From Riptortus pedestris (taxonomy: Eukaryota; Arthropoda; Insecta; Hemiptera; Alydidae), in assembly GCA_019009955.1 (NCBI GenBank), contig CM032229.1:76925001-76989000 (forward strand): a DNA stretch of 64,000 bases, written 5' to 3'. The position numbers and the translations under genes were made by a program. Positions within the stretch are counted from its first letter, which is position 1. Each line of letters begins with the position of its first letter. The notes under the pieces were generated by a model. It searched no databases. It saw nothing but the letters and a program-made list of their open reading frames with translations, and had not been told where the DNA came from. Below, piece by piece: positions 47,100 to 59,771 of this stretch.

Positions 47100-48625
47100 T
47101 CTTTCTATTGATTTTACCGTTCCGGAGATAATTATTAATAATAGGAATCAAGAAACCACAAAAGCAAGTTTATGTATGTGTGACTATTTATTTATTGCTT
47201 GCGGTATACAATTAAAGACCGAAAGATTCAAGCACGGAGTCTCGACACCATTAGGTCTGATGACCCAGCATATATAGAAAATTTCGAAAGATAAGCCCGC
47301 ATTTTTAAAAACATCATTTCTATGTGTCATTTAGTTCATCGTAAAGCCGAGATAGGAAATGCGAAATTGTGGATTCGTAACATTACAGCTAGCAGTCATC
47401 AAGGTAAAACTTCCCAGTTCAGAAGGTCAAGAAACCATTGTGTTTTCTTGAAAAGACCTATCGTTAAAGTTTTGACCAAATCAAATTAGCAACTTCAAGT
47501 AATGTTTGGGAAGGGGGGGGGGTGAGGAATGTGCTTCGCCAGATTATTCACGGTTACATTGATAGCCTTCGAAGCTTCATTGCAATACGAATAGCTTGAG
47601 TTAAAATACTTCATAATTATCAATGAATATTCACCTCGTTCTATTTGTATTAGGTGTGACTAACGGCAGGGAGTTGAGCATGTTCCCCATACAATGGGAG
47701 CTATTGACGAAAAAGTCAATATGTTTCCCATTGAATGGGAAATAATGCGATTACCGGATTTGAGAGAGGGAATCTGGAATGAATCCGTCAAAGCTGTCAG
47801 GGGACAGAGAGCGGTACAGCTGTAAGGAGGTAGGGTACCGTACGGCCGGCCACACATCTGTCCCTCTCGGCTGATAATCCTGAGAATGGGCGACAGCTTT
47901 GGCTGACAGCTGATTAGCGACACTCTCCAGCACTAACCGAGGGAAAAATCCCAGGAAATTAACTTCGTCATCTCCTTTTATAGGCATGCTCACTGACGCC
48001 GAGGAATCCACCCTGGAGTCCTTGTGAGATTTCGTTTCGTTTCGTTACACCCAACGTAGATGAGATGGAGTCTATTGAACGCAAAACTCTTTCTTATCTC
48101 CGACGAAGGCGTTTGAAGGACGTGAGTCATTTCTCCAAAAGGCTGATATACCAAGGAGTGGTGGTTACCAAATGTTCATCCAACTATTTGCCTGAATAAT
48201 GAATCTGCTAGCCATCACGTATGAAAATGTTATGAACGTAGAAGGGATGAAATGCCTTTATACGAAGATTGGCCTACGACTAGCTCTTTCAGCAAGAACA
48301 TATGTGGAAAACGCTACACTTGGTGACTGTAACCGTAAACAGAACGTACTGATAACCACAGAAAGAAGCAAGAGATCAAGATGAGGACAAGACCACCACC
48401 CCCCCCCCCTTGCCTTCTGCATCAGACCATACAATGGATAATGGGATCCGTAAGAGTAGAAAGAACTAATATCGTGGACAGAATTGTTAGAGTTTGTCCA
48501 GATGAACACCCAAGTACTTGTCAACCATATAATATAGATACACTTGTTTAAGTACATCACATATCATCATCATGATCTAAAGGCTACGCCCTATAGTTGC
48601 AACCATTGTGCTCTATCCGAAACTG

Positions 48626-48659
<34 letters not shown>

Positions 48660-49230
48660 TACAATACTCACCGAAACCCATAAGATGTTAGATGTCTTAA
48701 AAATAGGATTTTCTAGGCCTTTCCCTATGCCCAACATCACACATCACATATAAAACCAGCTAACCAATGTTAATAAACAAAACATTGAATAAGTAATTCG
48801 TCAAAACCAGTTGTAAAATTACTATTTATAATTGCGGGATTCTATATTATTAATGAAAATAAAACTTAACAATTAGGCTGACGATTATTATTTTTTATTT
48901 CGAAGCATACAGACTATTTACTGAACACATTGCAACCCATAATTTTGTAACATCCATCGGTCTTGTCTATGAAAGGGAATTAAAAGTTCCGTTAATTGTT
49001 TTTATAGTTTATGAAGATCCCTTCTGGCCGATATAGATTTTTAAAGTATAATGGAAAGCCGGGGGTAATTTGAACATGCTTAATCTCATATTTATGTTAC
49101 ACTTTTGAAGATCGATGTACATAGTGCGAATGTTCTCAAAATGCAGGGGCAATTGTCAAAACATTTCAATAAAGGCACTCACATTTTTGTAAAGGTATAT
49201 TCAATTATTATTTTAAAATACTCCTTTCGC
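47100..49230. other. No recognised gene; one GC-richer patch
   Basis: The block at 47640-48060 has balanced composition (for example GTAGGGTACCGTACGGCCGG), with frames of 86-87 codons on the minus strand and no recognised motif. G and C homopolymer runs occur at 47511-47522 and 48399-48411, and a T-tract at 48626-48654. Confidence 0.35.
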
Positions 49231-49231
49231 A

Positions 49232-49347
<116 letters not shown>

Positions 49348-49515
49348 AAGCCCGAGGGTATGAAATGAAATAATACTCACAATTACCATGACCAGTATGA
49401 AATATTTCTCAAATGAAAAATTAATTTATTACAAAACAAAATAATAAATACAACAAAATATTAGATGACACTTTAATTAAAATACTGTTGCGAAAATTAA
49501 ATAGATGAATAATCC

Positions 49516-49518
<3 letters not shown>

Positions 49519-49556
<38 letters not shown>
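49519..49556. repeat. (AG)n microsatellite in the solo LTR
   Basis: About 19 AG units in the U3 part of the LTR. Confidence 0.95.
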
Positions 49557-49559
<3 letters not shown>

Positions 49560-49665
49560 TGTATTTGGAATCAAAGAGACCGACGGAGGGTCGAGACGCT
49601 TCTAGGCTCGTCTAGCCTAGCCTCGAACGAACCAGACAATTCCCCTTTGATGTATGCCGACAACC

Positions 49666-49703
49666 TATATAAAGAAGCTCGGGCCAGCCGTGAGCAGTCA
49701 GTT
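49666..49703 (+). promoter_or_regulatory. LTR core promoter
   Basis: TATATAAAG followed by TCAGTT, the insect TATA plus initiator arrangement. Predicted transcription start is at the A of TCAGTT, defining the U3/R boundary near 49700. Confidence 0.75.
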
Positions 49704-49815
49704 TTATTCTCACCTGTCTTGATGTTCACATCAGTGCTACAGTGCGACTTAGTGTTTTTATAAGAAGAACAGTGTTGTGCCGTGACTGTAAGTAACAGTT
49801 TAGTGCCGTGTTTAA

Positions 49816-49915
49816 GACAGTGTAGTGCCGCGAAGTAAAGGACAGTGCAGTGCCGCGAAGTAAAGGACAGTGCAGTGCCGCGAAGTAAAGGACAGTGCAG
49901 TGCCGCGAAGTGAAT
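49816..49915 (+). repeat. 25-bp minisatellite, four units, in the LTR
   Basis: Units start with GACAGTG at 49816, 49841, 49866 and 49891 and contain GTAGTGCCGCG or GCAGTGCCGCG. Units 2 and 3 look identical, pointing to recent tandem expansion. Shorter CAGTG-type words flank the array on both sides. Confidence 0.92.
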
Positions 49916-50237
49916 TTCAGTGAATTATTAGACTGTGACTTACTGAAGAACAGTGACGCTATCAGTGTATACTGTGAGTAGTAGAAATAAATTGTGCAGT
50001 GATAAAAACTGTGAAACTTGCGAGTATTTAATTTTGCAATCCAAAAGAACTCTTATTAAAAGCGTTTATTGCTGGTTTTGGTAATAAAAACGTAACAATA
50101 CTTTCAAAATAATCTAATCTCCCGGCATTGATATTCCTATATTGGCTCCCCTTTGAAGAAAACGTTTTCTAAATTTCGAAAAATTTCTTCTTTTTTTCCT
50201 CTCTTCTTGCTTTAGAGGTATTATTAGAGCTCATTTA

Positions 50238-50240
<3 letters not shown>

Positions 50241-50287
<47 letters not shown>
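50241..50287. repeat. (TA)n microsatellite
   Basis: About 23 units. The flanks do not match the HINE-like arm. Confidence 0.95.
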
Positions 50288-50291
<4 letters not shown>

Positions 50292-50389
50292 TTCTCATTG
50301 ACGCTTCATCAAATTATTAGAAAGCTTTGAAAGCCATTATTTAACGTTATATTAATTAACCATTATATAACGCTATTACCCATTATACA

Positions 50390-50990
50390 ATTTGCATTGA
50401 ATAAAAGCAGAATGGGTGAAATGCTGCTGGCTCGTAAAGAGTGGGCATGAGTAGTCCAAGTGTGTATAAGAGAAACGAAACTGATTGTGCTCTGCGGCGA
50501 ATTCACGGTTTGAGAATTGGAAAAGCTGAGAGACATAGCTCTAGAGTCCCTAAAAAGAGAATAATTCGACTGGGAATAGAATCGATGGAAGTCCCTAGAA
50601 TTTCATAGCCTGGCCTCCCGGAGCCTCCCCGCCAGGCAAATGCAACTCCCGGCATAAACCTAACTCTTTACAAATCCCCTCGGCAAGCCTTTGCCATTTC
50701 GGATCTTTCCGTCCCATTTGCCACAGTGGCATTCCACTCCTCTATTCCAAGGCGACTCCCCTCAAGTCCCAAACTCACTGGATTCATAGCGCAGTCATTC
50801 TAAGGCGCCCCGAGGTCCTAACCGGCTCCTATCCCCAATTCTCGTAGAATATTGAGTTCCAAAAGGAACCATGCCGAAATTAACATCGCTAGCGACATAG
50901 AAACTGATCTACAAATTAAAATACTTGATTATCATATGGAAATCGTCATTATAAACAACACTGAGTATAACAATTATTCAATATCCGCCA
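50390..50990. other. GC-richer patch, C-rich on the plus strand
   Basis: Around 50600-50840 the plus strand is unusually C-rich (GCCTGGCCTCCCGGAGCCTC, CCCCTCAAGTCCCAAACTC). No open frame of note was found. It could be an ancient exon, a regulatory island or an unknown repeat. Confidence 0.35.
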
Positions 50991-50994
50991 TGTC

Positions 50995-51391
50995 ATCTCA
51001 AAACATAAAAGTTCAATGAGAACAATATTTAGTATTTAGTTTTGAAATAATGTATTTCATAATATAACAGCGTTTTGTTAATTTCACATGAGTAGGAGTG
51101 GGGGTTTACTGATGGCCGAAAACTAAATAATGCATACACCCCGGTTAGTAATCAAGATAATGAAAAAACGCACTTAACAACATTTTTAGAGCATTACATT
51201 TGCAATGAGATTGGTTCTGTACAAGTTTTCGATCCGAAGCATAACGGAGATCCCCCCCCCCCCATTAACCCCCTCTCCCACTGGTCGAAATCAACCAATT
51301 TTTAGTTTTACATAAAAAGTTTAAATATCGAGAATGGTAACGATTATACCAAAATCGCAGGGACAAATAATAATATATATAATAATAATAA

Positions 51392-51447
<56 letters not shown>

Positions 51448-51567
51448 GGACATCATTTTCGTCATCTTCTAGGGTAGGATCGATGGACATTTGAGGAAAC
51501 GTTTTTGAAAATCGCGTAATGAGTACGACCTCAATACCTGATTTCCTTTAGGGGATATCTGCTAAAA
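50995..51567 (-). mobile_element. HINE-like element (type b), hairpin end missing
   Basis: Starts at ATGTCATCTCAAAACATAAA, then runs GTGGGGGTTTACTGATGGCC, the C-rich tract (51251-51263) and CCTCTCCCACTGGTCGAAATC. After a variant stretch comes (TA)n at 51393-51443, then CATCATTTTCGTCATCTTCT and the terminal TGATTTCCTTTAGGGGATAT. The GTCCGTCACGCAGGGG end is absent. Confidence 0.8.
51393..51443. repeat. (TA)n microsatellite inside HINE-like element
   Basis: About 25 units at the family position, preceded by ATAATAATAATA. Confidence 0.95.
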
Positions 51568-51680
51568 CAGAACGAAAATTATGAGAGGTTAACTTCAAGA
51601 AACACAGAGACAAGAATCGCACTATAGAAATATCACTCTATAATTCAATTAACTAATGATAAAGATATATATCGGTTAGC

Positions 51681-51905
51681 CACCGATTAGCCGTGTGAGT
51701 TAAAGCGATGGCTTTAATCTCACAAGGTAAACCAAGAGTGGTGTGTTCGATTCTGGCCTGGGCAATAGGAATTTATTTAGTGACGTACTCACTAAATAAT
51801 ATCCTTCGCCCCACCCTGGCTACAAAAGGTTGTAGCCACCTGCAGATAACCCAATTAGCCATAGTAGCAACAAAGTGGACGTTAATAAATAGTAATAATA
51901 ATATT
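51681..51905 (+). mobile_element. tRNA-derived SINE, full-length
   Basis: GATTAGCCGTGTGAGTTAAA head, B box GTGTTCGATTCTGG, AATAGGAATTTATTTAGTGA, CCACCCTGGCTACAAAAGG, AGATAACCCAATTAGCCATA and AAAGTGGACGTTAATAAATA with an (ATA)-type tail. The 76-codon frame across it is a chance frame. Confidence 0.88.
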
Positions 51906-52874
51906 TATTGCGAATGTTTTGAAAAACGTCGTTTATAAGTTGTCCATTTTCGATTAACAATTCTGTGAATATTAGCGAGAAGTAAAAATCTTAAAAGTCA
52001 GTTAACTATACGTCTGAAAGTCAAATCACTGTTACTGGGGCTCCTCATATATTCTCAAATATTCAATATTCCTTTTAATCAATGAATACCACATTAAACG
52101 GACCAACAGCTTAGACCACCAAAGAAGTAAACATTGAAGATGTAGATATCAGTCAGTCATGAGATTAGTAGACATTATCAGTAGGTCGAAAGCGATGTTA
52201 TCAGAGGGTAATAACCCAAGGTCCACTTTCTGAGTCCATATCCGCCAGATAGGGGAGTCGTAGAGGAGCGGATATTGGAGAGGTTGAAAATGGTAGATCG
52301 AAAGCCGCCAGGAGCCCTGATTGGAGACTCTCTGACTGATTGGAGATTGGAGATTGAATCACGAAGGAGCTGTTCAACTTGGAGCTGGAACAGAGGTTCC
52401 ACGACTGCAGATAGACACAAGAAACATTTAAAGGATTTTCTTACTAACTTCAGTTCTTTGGAGTCCTAAAGTCACCTCATTTTCATGAGCGTTTGGATAA
52501 AATTCCGCTGCTTGAGTCTTAATTTTGATTGAGTAAAAATATTAAAACAAGAAATTGGAATTTAAATTGAATTTTTGAAATGGTTGAAGAATTGGCATAG
52601 AAATTTTACTATTGTCATGCAATCGTTATAGTCAAAATAGAGCATTTTTACGCAGCTCATATATCCTATTGGAACAGAACAAAAATGAGTTCTGTACAGC
52701 TTTGTTTATGTATGACGCTCCTGGAATTCTGGAATTTCAATTATTCTCGGAAATATTGGCAATCCCAAAAATTAAATCCATTTTCTTTTTTACCAACGTA
52801 CGTTTCAAGTGTACGATTTTTATTCTGAATGCATGATGTAAAAGCTTTTTTGAGTATTGTTCTTTGAATATGTA
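51906..52874. other. No recognised feature
   Basis: The patch at 52190-52420 is more balanced, with overlapping 64- and 80-codon frames on opposite strands. Neither is recognised. Confidence 0.4.
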
Positions 52875-53308
52875 AAAAGTCCGTCACGCAGGGGCTGCGT
52901 TAACTAAGCAGATTTCCCACGTGATGTTTTACAATAGAGAAATTTCACGAGAGCCGAGTAGTTAAGGAAACGGCTGAACTAGCTTTTGGCGGGAAAGTCA
53001 CTCGTCCGTTAGCCGCCCAGAATTAATAAAAATGCAAATATCTCGGTTAATATTCAAGATAGAGAATAAATGTATATAACAATATTTATAGTAAATTTAA
53101 TTTGTAATAAGATTGATTCTGTACAATTTCGATCCGACGTATAGTAACGGAGATATTTTGAAATATCGAAAATCCTCCCCTCTAAAACCCCCCTCCCACT
53201 AGTCCGATTTCAGCCGTTAACGAACTTGATATGTCTTTTTGCATAAAACGACTAAATATCGAGTTTGGTAACGATCAACAAAAATTGCGACCGCTAGAGC
53301 GGTAACAG

Positions 53309-53356
<48 letters not shown>

Positions 53357-53480
53357 TTGAACGGACCTCATTTTCGTCATCTACTAGGTAGAATAGATGG
53401 ACATTTGAAGAAAAATATCGAAAATTCCGTCATGAGTACAACCTCAATAGCTAATTTCCCTCAAGGGAAATCTGCTAAAA
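52875..53480 (-). mobile_element. HINE-like element, full-length copy (type a)
   Basis: The cleanest complete copy, in opposite orientation to the one at 3.5 kb. AAAAAGTCCGTCACGCAGGG opens it, with an intact hairpin ACGCAG-GGG-CTGCGT and AGCAGATTTCCC at 52909-52920. The type a core follows (GGGAAAGTCACTCGTCCGTT, ATCTCGGTTAATATTCAAGA), then CCCCTCTAAAACCCCCCTCC and (AT)n at 53312-53353. It ends TCAAGGGAAATCTGCTAAAA, with the exact inverse GGGAAATCTGCT. At 606 bp it is close to the 640 bp of the 3.5 kb copy; the difference is largely AT-tract length. It is non-coding. Confidence 0.85.
53312..53353. repeat. (AT)n microsatellite inside HINE-like element
   Basis: About 21 units, bounded by ACAGACA and GTTTTGAACGGACCTC, the family microsatellite borders. 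Confidence 0.95.
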
Positions 53481-56400
53481 CATTGCTTTAGGATTTTATA
53501 AATGTTTAAATTTTTGTATTTTTTGTAGGTATTTGTTTAAATTAATTTCTAAATATTTGTAACACACCACAAAATGTAAAGGAATTTTAAGTTATAATTA
53601 TATGTTTTTATTCTTTAAGTAGTTATTTGCAGAATGAGTATTTTCAGTTTTATTGGTTACAGGTTTTTCATATATTTTTTCTCGTCGGGAGATAACTTTT
53701 TAAAACCTTAGCTACTATTTATTGAACACCATACTCATTGTCTCAAGTAAATTTAAAAGCATCAAAGAGTTTTACATAATTAGTAGGACGTTTTAAGGAC
53801 CTTATTTTTATTTAAACCATACTACAATAAAAAATAGCAACTTATGAGAAATTAAAGACAGTATTTTCTAATTTGTAACCGTATTAAGAAAGAGGTTTAA
53901 TTTAAGAAGGGATAAAAATAAAGATTTAATTATTTCTGTCATTACATATAATTTGTACATTTTTATTATAATTTGTTCTTTACTGTTTGTTTTGACTCAA
54001 ACGGATTTCGCAAAAAGAGTGAATTAATGGAGCTATTTCAATTTTATAGTGATGCCATCACTAATTAAAAGTTTCTTCTGTAAATTTGGCTCTTAAGCAC
54101 GAATACAGAAAGGATTGAAAAACGTTGATGGCATATGTGTGGGGTGTTCCTGGGAGGGCACTATTCACGTTAGAACGTACACTTACATTAAATGCTATGT
54201 GATAAACTCATGATGCGTAAATTAAATTGTATGAAGAATGTGTACTGAAGAATTTCATGCAAGAACCTGTTCCGTTACACAGACTAACAGAATTTTTACT
54301 ACACGCTTCCATTTTGCAATAGAAATACTTCGGTTTATATAAAATGAATTTGAAATATCAGGAAAATGTTAGTATATTTAACAAATTATAATAAATTTAA
54401 GATAACAACCAATTTAAATGTATTACAAATCTGTTTGTTCCTCCAATTTCGCGTGGAATACAAAAGGAATTCTAAAGCTTATATAAAAATAAATTGTAAT
54501 AATTTAGAGTAGTACAATATTGTGAAGGTTATAAGAGAAATGCTGCTACTTTTATAATTGAAGAGTAATTATGCATATTCCTCCTAGACAGTAATTAATA
54601 CTTATTCGTTAGTTATAAGCAACATTAATGGAAAGGAACAATATAATTAAAATTATGACATATCAAAATAAATTTATTGATGAACTCAGAAACATAATAA
54701 TAATAATAATAAACACCATAACGGCCAAAGAAATTGTTTTGCCAAATTCATACATTTTAAGTGAGAGCATATAAGGGAAAGTAAAAAATAAATAAAAATA
54801 AGACAGCTCGGAAGAAAAGAAAAGGGCACGTATATGCCGTCACATAATTGAATGAAATCAGTTCAGGGTGATCCCTTTCATGGCGGTATTATTTTATTTA
54901 TTACTTGCTGGGTTTACCATCTCCACGAACACGGAATGAAAAAGGAATGGTTTCCCGCGGAAATGTGACCTACGGACTTATTTAAGCGTTGAACATTTCC
55001 TTCAGTTTCATCACATGACTCAAATCCCGTGTACTAATCGCAAAACTGAGCATCCACTTGCATATTATGGAGATTAAGGTAAAAGTGCTGATTAGACGGA
55101 TATTATTGTATTTATATTTAAAAGAGCTGTTACCCGTTAAAGGTGGGTTGAAATAAAAATTACTTTCTCGTCTAAACATAATGATTGGATAACTTAAGCA
55201 ATAAACAACAAATTCATTTTCTTCAGATTAGAGTAATTGAACTGTTTTACGAGAGGAGTATGGAATGGCATTGGGCAAACATTGACAGCTTAGCCGTGTT
55301 AAATGTGGTTTCTCTTTCAAATATAAAGATTGGATTAACTCATGCAACAAATCATCCAGTTATATTCATCCCAAAAAACAAACGTCATGTAAGACTATGT
55401 AACTCATAATTCATTTAATCATGTCTTACCCGAGAACAACTGTTGGCTAAAATTAGCCATTGAACGACTTAATGTTTAAAATAGATGATGATCAGAAATA
55501 AATTGAAATAGGAATAGTTTTTCATCCTAATATAAAACTGAATCACTTTAATCACTGAATAATCTCTCTATTTTCATCAAATTGAAGTTATATTATTGAA
55601 ATAGCTATATGAAGAATTTTGCCGACTTTTTATCGTTCATTAGGTTCAAGAAATTTAGTTTCCCGTCAAAACTATTGCATCATCTAAGTAAAAAAAAAAA
55701 GCTGATAAAATTCCATTCCGCCATAGAAGTATAAAATACGGGCTAATATAAAAATGACACTCGAAGTCAAAAGTAGTATGGTTTACTGACGTGAAACTCA
55801 ATAGGCTCACAAGAAAAGGGGGAAGAATAACGAAAGTTAAAATATATATTCTGAACGAAGTTAGTTATGTTAAACGCATACATTTTATCAATTGTATGGA
55901 ACCGTTGCTGTGAAACATATAAATTCTATTTGGAAATCCGAAGTCAACATTTTGTAATTCAGAAATGTAATGCAGTTTTTAGGGGAATAACCTATTCTGA
56001 TGATGAAAAATGATACGATGTTGTTATCGTTCTTAAACGTGAAAAAAAAGTTGTCCGCACCATTAAGTTTTACAATTAAAAGCTGAATAATTTTAGGTGA
56101 TGTCAGTAATAACAAGGAAACAAGTGCATAATTGTGAACTTAAAGATAATTTACTTACAAAACTGATGGAAGGAAACCACATTCCATAAATTAAATAATG
56201 ACAAATTCACTTTCATATTTTTTTCTTCTCTTTGTTTCGCTAAAAATAGTCTCAGGTGCATATGTAAAAAAAGAATAGCTTATTTTCCATTAGGACAAAA
56301 CATACATAAAAGACCTGAAGGAAGGGAAAAAATTAAGGGTAGAAACAGTTTCTATTGCCTAATTAGGTACGCTCGAGAGAAATAAAAAAAAGGGGGGGTG

Positions 56401-58430
56401 GGAGAAAACGTGTCACAAAAAAGAAAGCGACATTCGTGAACGAAATGAGTCACATTGCTATAAAACAGAGCCAGACTTATTAACGGACGAGGAACAAAAT
56501 GTCTCCAGATATTTATTACGACTGGCAATTCGAAAGGGCTTGTGTTCTCAAGCCGATAGACTTTGTCCCTTCTACAGTTGAATAATAGTCGCAGCCATAA
56601 AATAGAATTAGAGGGTTGAATGCGTGAAGGGTCTACATTAAAAATGTCTTCTTCAGCTTCATGGTTGTATATCAACAATTTCATCCGTTGTTAAGAATGT
56701 CCTTTTATGTGGCCAGAAACAGTAATAAAACCGAAACAAAAAAACATTTCTTTACATCGTCCCCAATTTATGGGACCTACCCACATTTGTCAATCACTAA
56801 TTTTGTCTATAATATTCATTTCTGATGGAAATGTAATTATTTAATCCTAAATATCTGGTATGCCACAAACACTTGGACCAAGGATACTAGCAGATATTGT
56901 AATAAATAAATACAAATAATGTACAAAATATATTAATGAACTATGCTCAAAATGTGAATTATTTTTCCTGCTATTAGTAACATTAAATCTGAAGAAATTC
57001 CAAACATTCTAGTAAAGAATAAAAGAAAATTTCTTGAACAAGTGTTAATTAAGACCCTAACTACTAAAATTCACATCCAATCAATAGCAATTATTAGATT
57101 TTAATTTTTCTGAAAAAAAGAATAAAAATGTCCTTACTGCAGAACAACCTTCAGTATAGGAATTTATTTCCCATGCTTCATCATAGATGATAAAACATGG
57201 TATAAATATATAAGTAAAATAAAAATATTATAAAATGTAATTGAAATTAAAAATTATGCAACTAAAAAATAATAACAATAAATATGAAAAAGAAAAAAAT
57301 AATAATAGTGAAGTAGAAATAATAAAATTGAAATAGTAAAATTGATATTTAGATAAAAAATCAATTTAGGTATCAGTTCACTTCACCTGACAAGATTTTA
57401 TGAAGGCCACAAAGTCATGATTGTGTTCATTGAAGTTCAAAGAAAACTGGTAAATCTTAACATAATGAATACAAACAAAATGCGAATAATTAATTCTTTA
57501 AACTTTGAAATTTCCACGTAAAACGTCATCTATAAATGTGCTACCTTCGGTTAATAATTCATTTAGACTTGTATGAAACGGAAATGGTAATAATTGAATA
57601 CAGTCTATAAGTAGATGTTTAACGGCCAGTGTAGTATTGCATACAGCATATCAAGTCTTATCATAAGAAATGGCTGAGTAAATCTAGTGTGCCCAGTTCA
57701 TAGATTTAGATACATAGATAAGTTTTAATGTAACCACGGGAAACAACGATCCAGTCTGAAAGCCACTTATTTCTTCATATCCTCATTTGTGAAGATGATA
57801 ATTCTTTAGTTCTCTGAAGTCTGTTGAAGTAGATAACGGAATTAGAATGGTACTGTTGAACATAAATCAGGATGAGAGTCGAAGACTGTACTTCACGGGG
57901 TAAGCACTTCTCGAGATAGTCCGGATGTTGGTGGCCACAGCTGACAATGCCGCGATTTATTGAAATTATTCCACACAGCTTCACAGGGACCGGCTTTCAA
58001 CTTGACTACGATTCCAAAACCACTTTGCAGACAGTACAACCCGCCACCGGAAGTAATTTGAATTCAAACCAATTACATCTGGCCAACAATATTGCTTGTA
58101 TCACCTGCAGGTCATTTATTCCAGGAGCACGCTCAAATTAACCTAGCCCGTAAATGAAATGTAATCAAACAGACTTTACAAGGTTTCGCACAGAGCGAAT
58201 TTGGTAAATTAAAAAACAAAATAAAAAACCAGAAAACCTGTAGTTATATAATTAATTTGTGTTAAGACATTTATTCGTTTGCAAAGTTCTATCTCTGGAG
58301 CGATTACTCTAAATATTCCTAGAAATTAGTATTAAACAAAACAAAATTATATTCTAGCATAAGCCAAAATAAACAATTAATGCAGTAACAACATACTTGA
58401 ATTCAATAGGGAATTAATATACCTAATAGC
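53481..58430. other. Long AT-rich stretch with no recognised feature
   Basis: No SINE, HINE-like end, RT motif or convincing frame in almost 5 kb. The longest frame (56352-56684 minus, 110 codons) has no known motif. The block at 57180-57370 is extremely A-rich. This is the largest region without a recognised element. Confidence 0.45.
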
Positions 58431-58460
58431 GGTGTGTGTGTGTGTGTGTGTGAGTGTGTG
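58431..58460. repeat. (GT)n microsatellite
   Basis: About 15 units with one GAGT interruption. Confidence 0.9.
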
Positions 58461-58786
58461 TAACGTGTGTCATTCAATATTAAACATATATTGACGAATA
58501 TACGTTTTGGGATAAAACTATAACTCCAATTACCTTAACTTAAAAAATAAAAGCTCCATCATACAAACATTAGGGTGGTTGATTCACAAATAAAAAAAGT
58601 TCAATGAAATTCTAGTAGTCGATTCAAGGTACATAACTAAAAATTAAGTTCACTAATCAAAAAAATCCCACCAGGAGGAGAGGTGGAGGAGGAAGAGCAA
58701 AAGATATGGAAAACATTACATATGAATGTTTCCGTTATTGTTTATTTGACAGGAAATTTTATGGAATGTGTTTACTTAGTAAAAAA

Positions 58787-59251
58787 AAGTCCGTCACACA
58801 CAGGGCTGCGTTATCTAAGCAGATTCCCCACGTGTGTCACGTATTTTCATTTATCTCAATACGTACAAGTTCAATGAGAACAATATTTGATATTTAAGCT
58901 ACAAATAAAGTGGTTCATAATATAACAGCTCATTGTTATTATGACGGTATAATTTACAGGCCGAAAACTAAAAATTGCAAGTATCTCGGTTAATAAGCCA
59001 AGATCGTGAAAATGAGTACATGAAAACATTTATAGGACATTTAATTTGCAATAATATTAGCTCCATATACTTTTTTCATCCAACGGATAATAATGAAGAT
59101 ATTTCGAATTTTCGACATTTCTCTCCACTAAACCCCCCATACCCCAATCCGAGTTAGCTATTAACGAGCTTGATCTTTCTTTTTACATAAAACGCTTATA
59201 TATCGAATTCGGTAACGATTAAAGAAAAATTGCGACCGCTAGAGCAGAAAA

Positions 59252-59290
<39 letters not shown>

Positions 59291-59383
59291 AATTTGAACG
59301 GACCTCATTTTCGTCTTCTGCTAGGTAGGATCGATGGTACTTGAGCACATTTTTCAAAAATTGCGTCATGAGTACAACCTCAA
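58787..59383 (-). mobile_element. HINE-like element, near full-length (type b) with (CA)n(TA)n
   Basis: AAAGTCCGTCACACACAGGG (hairpin arm altered), AGCAGATTCCCC, the type b body (AGTTCAATGAGAACAATATT), AAGTATCTCGGTTAATAAGC and ACTAAACCCCCCATACCCC. The GCGACCGCTAGAGC border leads into (CA)n(TA)n at 59251-59290, and ATTTGAACGGACCTCATTTT follows. It stops at AGTACAACCTCAATG, so the last 30 or so bases of the microsatellite-side end are missing. The tract here is mainly CA, not AT. Confidence 0.8.
59251..59290. repeat. (CA)n(TA)n microsatellite inside HINE-like element
   Basis: Occupies the position held by (AT)n in other copies. Confidence 0.95.
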
Positions 59384-59771
59384 TGCCCCGCAACTGCTGA
59401 AATGTACTCGAACATCTGAGGATTCGTATGTGTCTCATACCAGTAATTGGAAATCCGCTTAGTTTACGCATCCCACGTGTACCTGGCTGGCATTTATCAC
59501 TAAGTGTCTGATACGACCTTTGCTGAATGAGTGACTGGAACCCACATCCATTATATCTGAGGTTGGTAAAAATAGAGTAAATACATGGGATAATTGACAT
59601 TTGCTAATGGATATTGACATTTACGGAATCTTTTACCATGTTTTATCAACTGTTCCCCGCAATATAAATATAGAGTTAATGTTCATTAGTATGTTAATTC
59701 ATTCGTTGTCATGATAATTGTTTGCTTTGCGTTTTGTTTTTATTTATAATTAACTAATGTTCTTTCGGCTT

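Larger units (their letters stand above)
49486..50097 (+). mobile_element. Solo LTR of a Gypsy-like retrotransposon
   Basis: The 612 bp begin TGTTGCG and end GTAACA (TG...CA termini). They are flanked by the exact 4-bp duplication ATAC (49482-49485 and 50098-50101), the usual length for Gypsy-type integrases. Inside are a TATA box TATATAAAG (49666-49674), an insect initiator TCAGTT (49698-49703) about 32 bases downstream, and a polyadenylation-type AATAAA (49986-49991). An (AG)n tract and a 25-bp minisatellite are also internal. No internal coding region is adjacent, so this is the product of recombination between two LTRs. The orientation follows from TATA, initiator and AATAAA order. Confidence 0.88.

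Noticed and set aside
46702..47151. Overlapping 73-codon frames on both strands with similar peptides
   Set aside because: The similarity arises from the inverted arms of a foldback element, not from gene duplication.
59196..59600. 134-codon minus-strand frame
   Set aside because: Runs across the HINE-like copy and its CA/TA tract (VCVCVCV), so it is not a gene.
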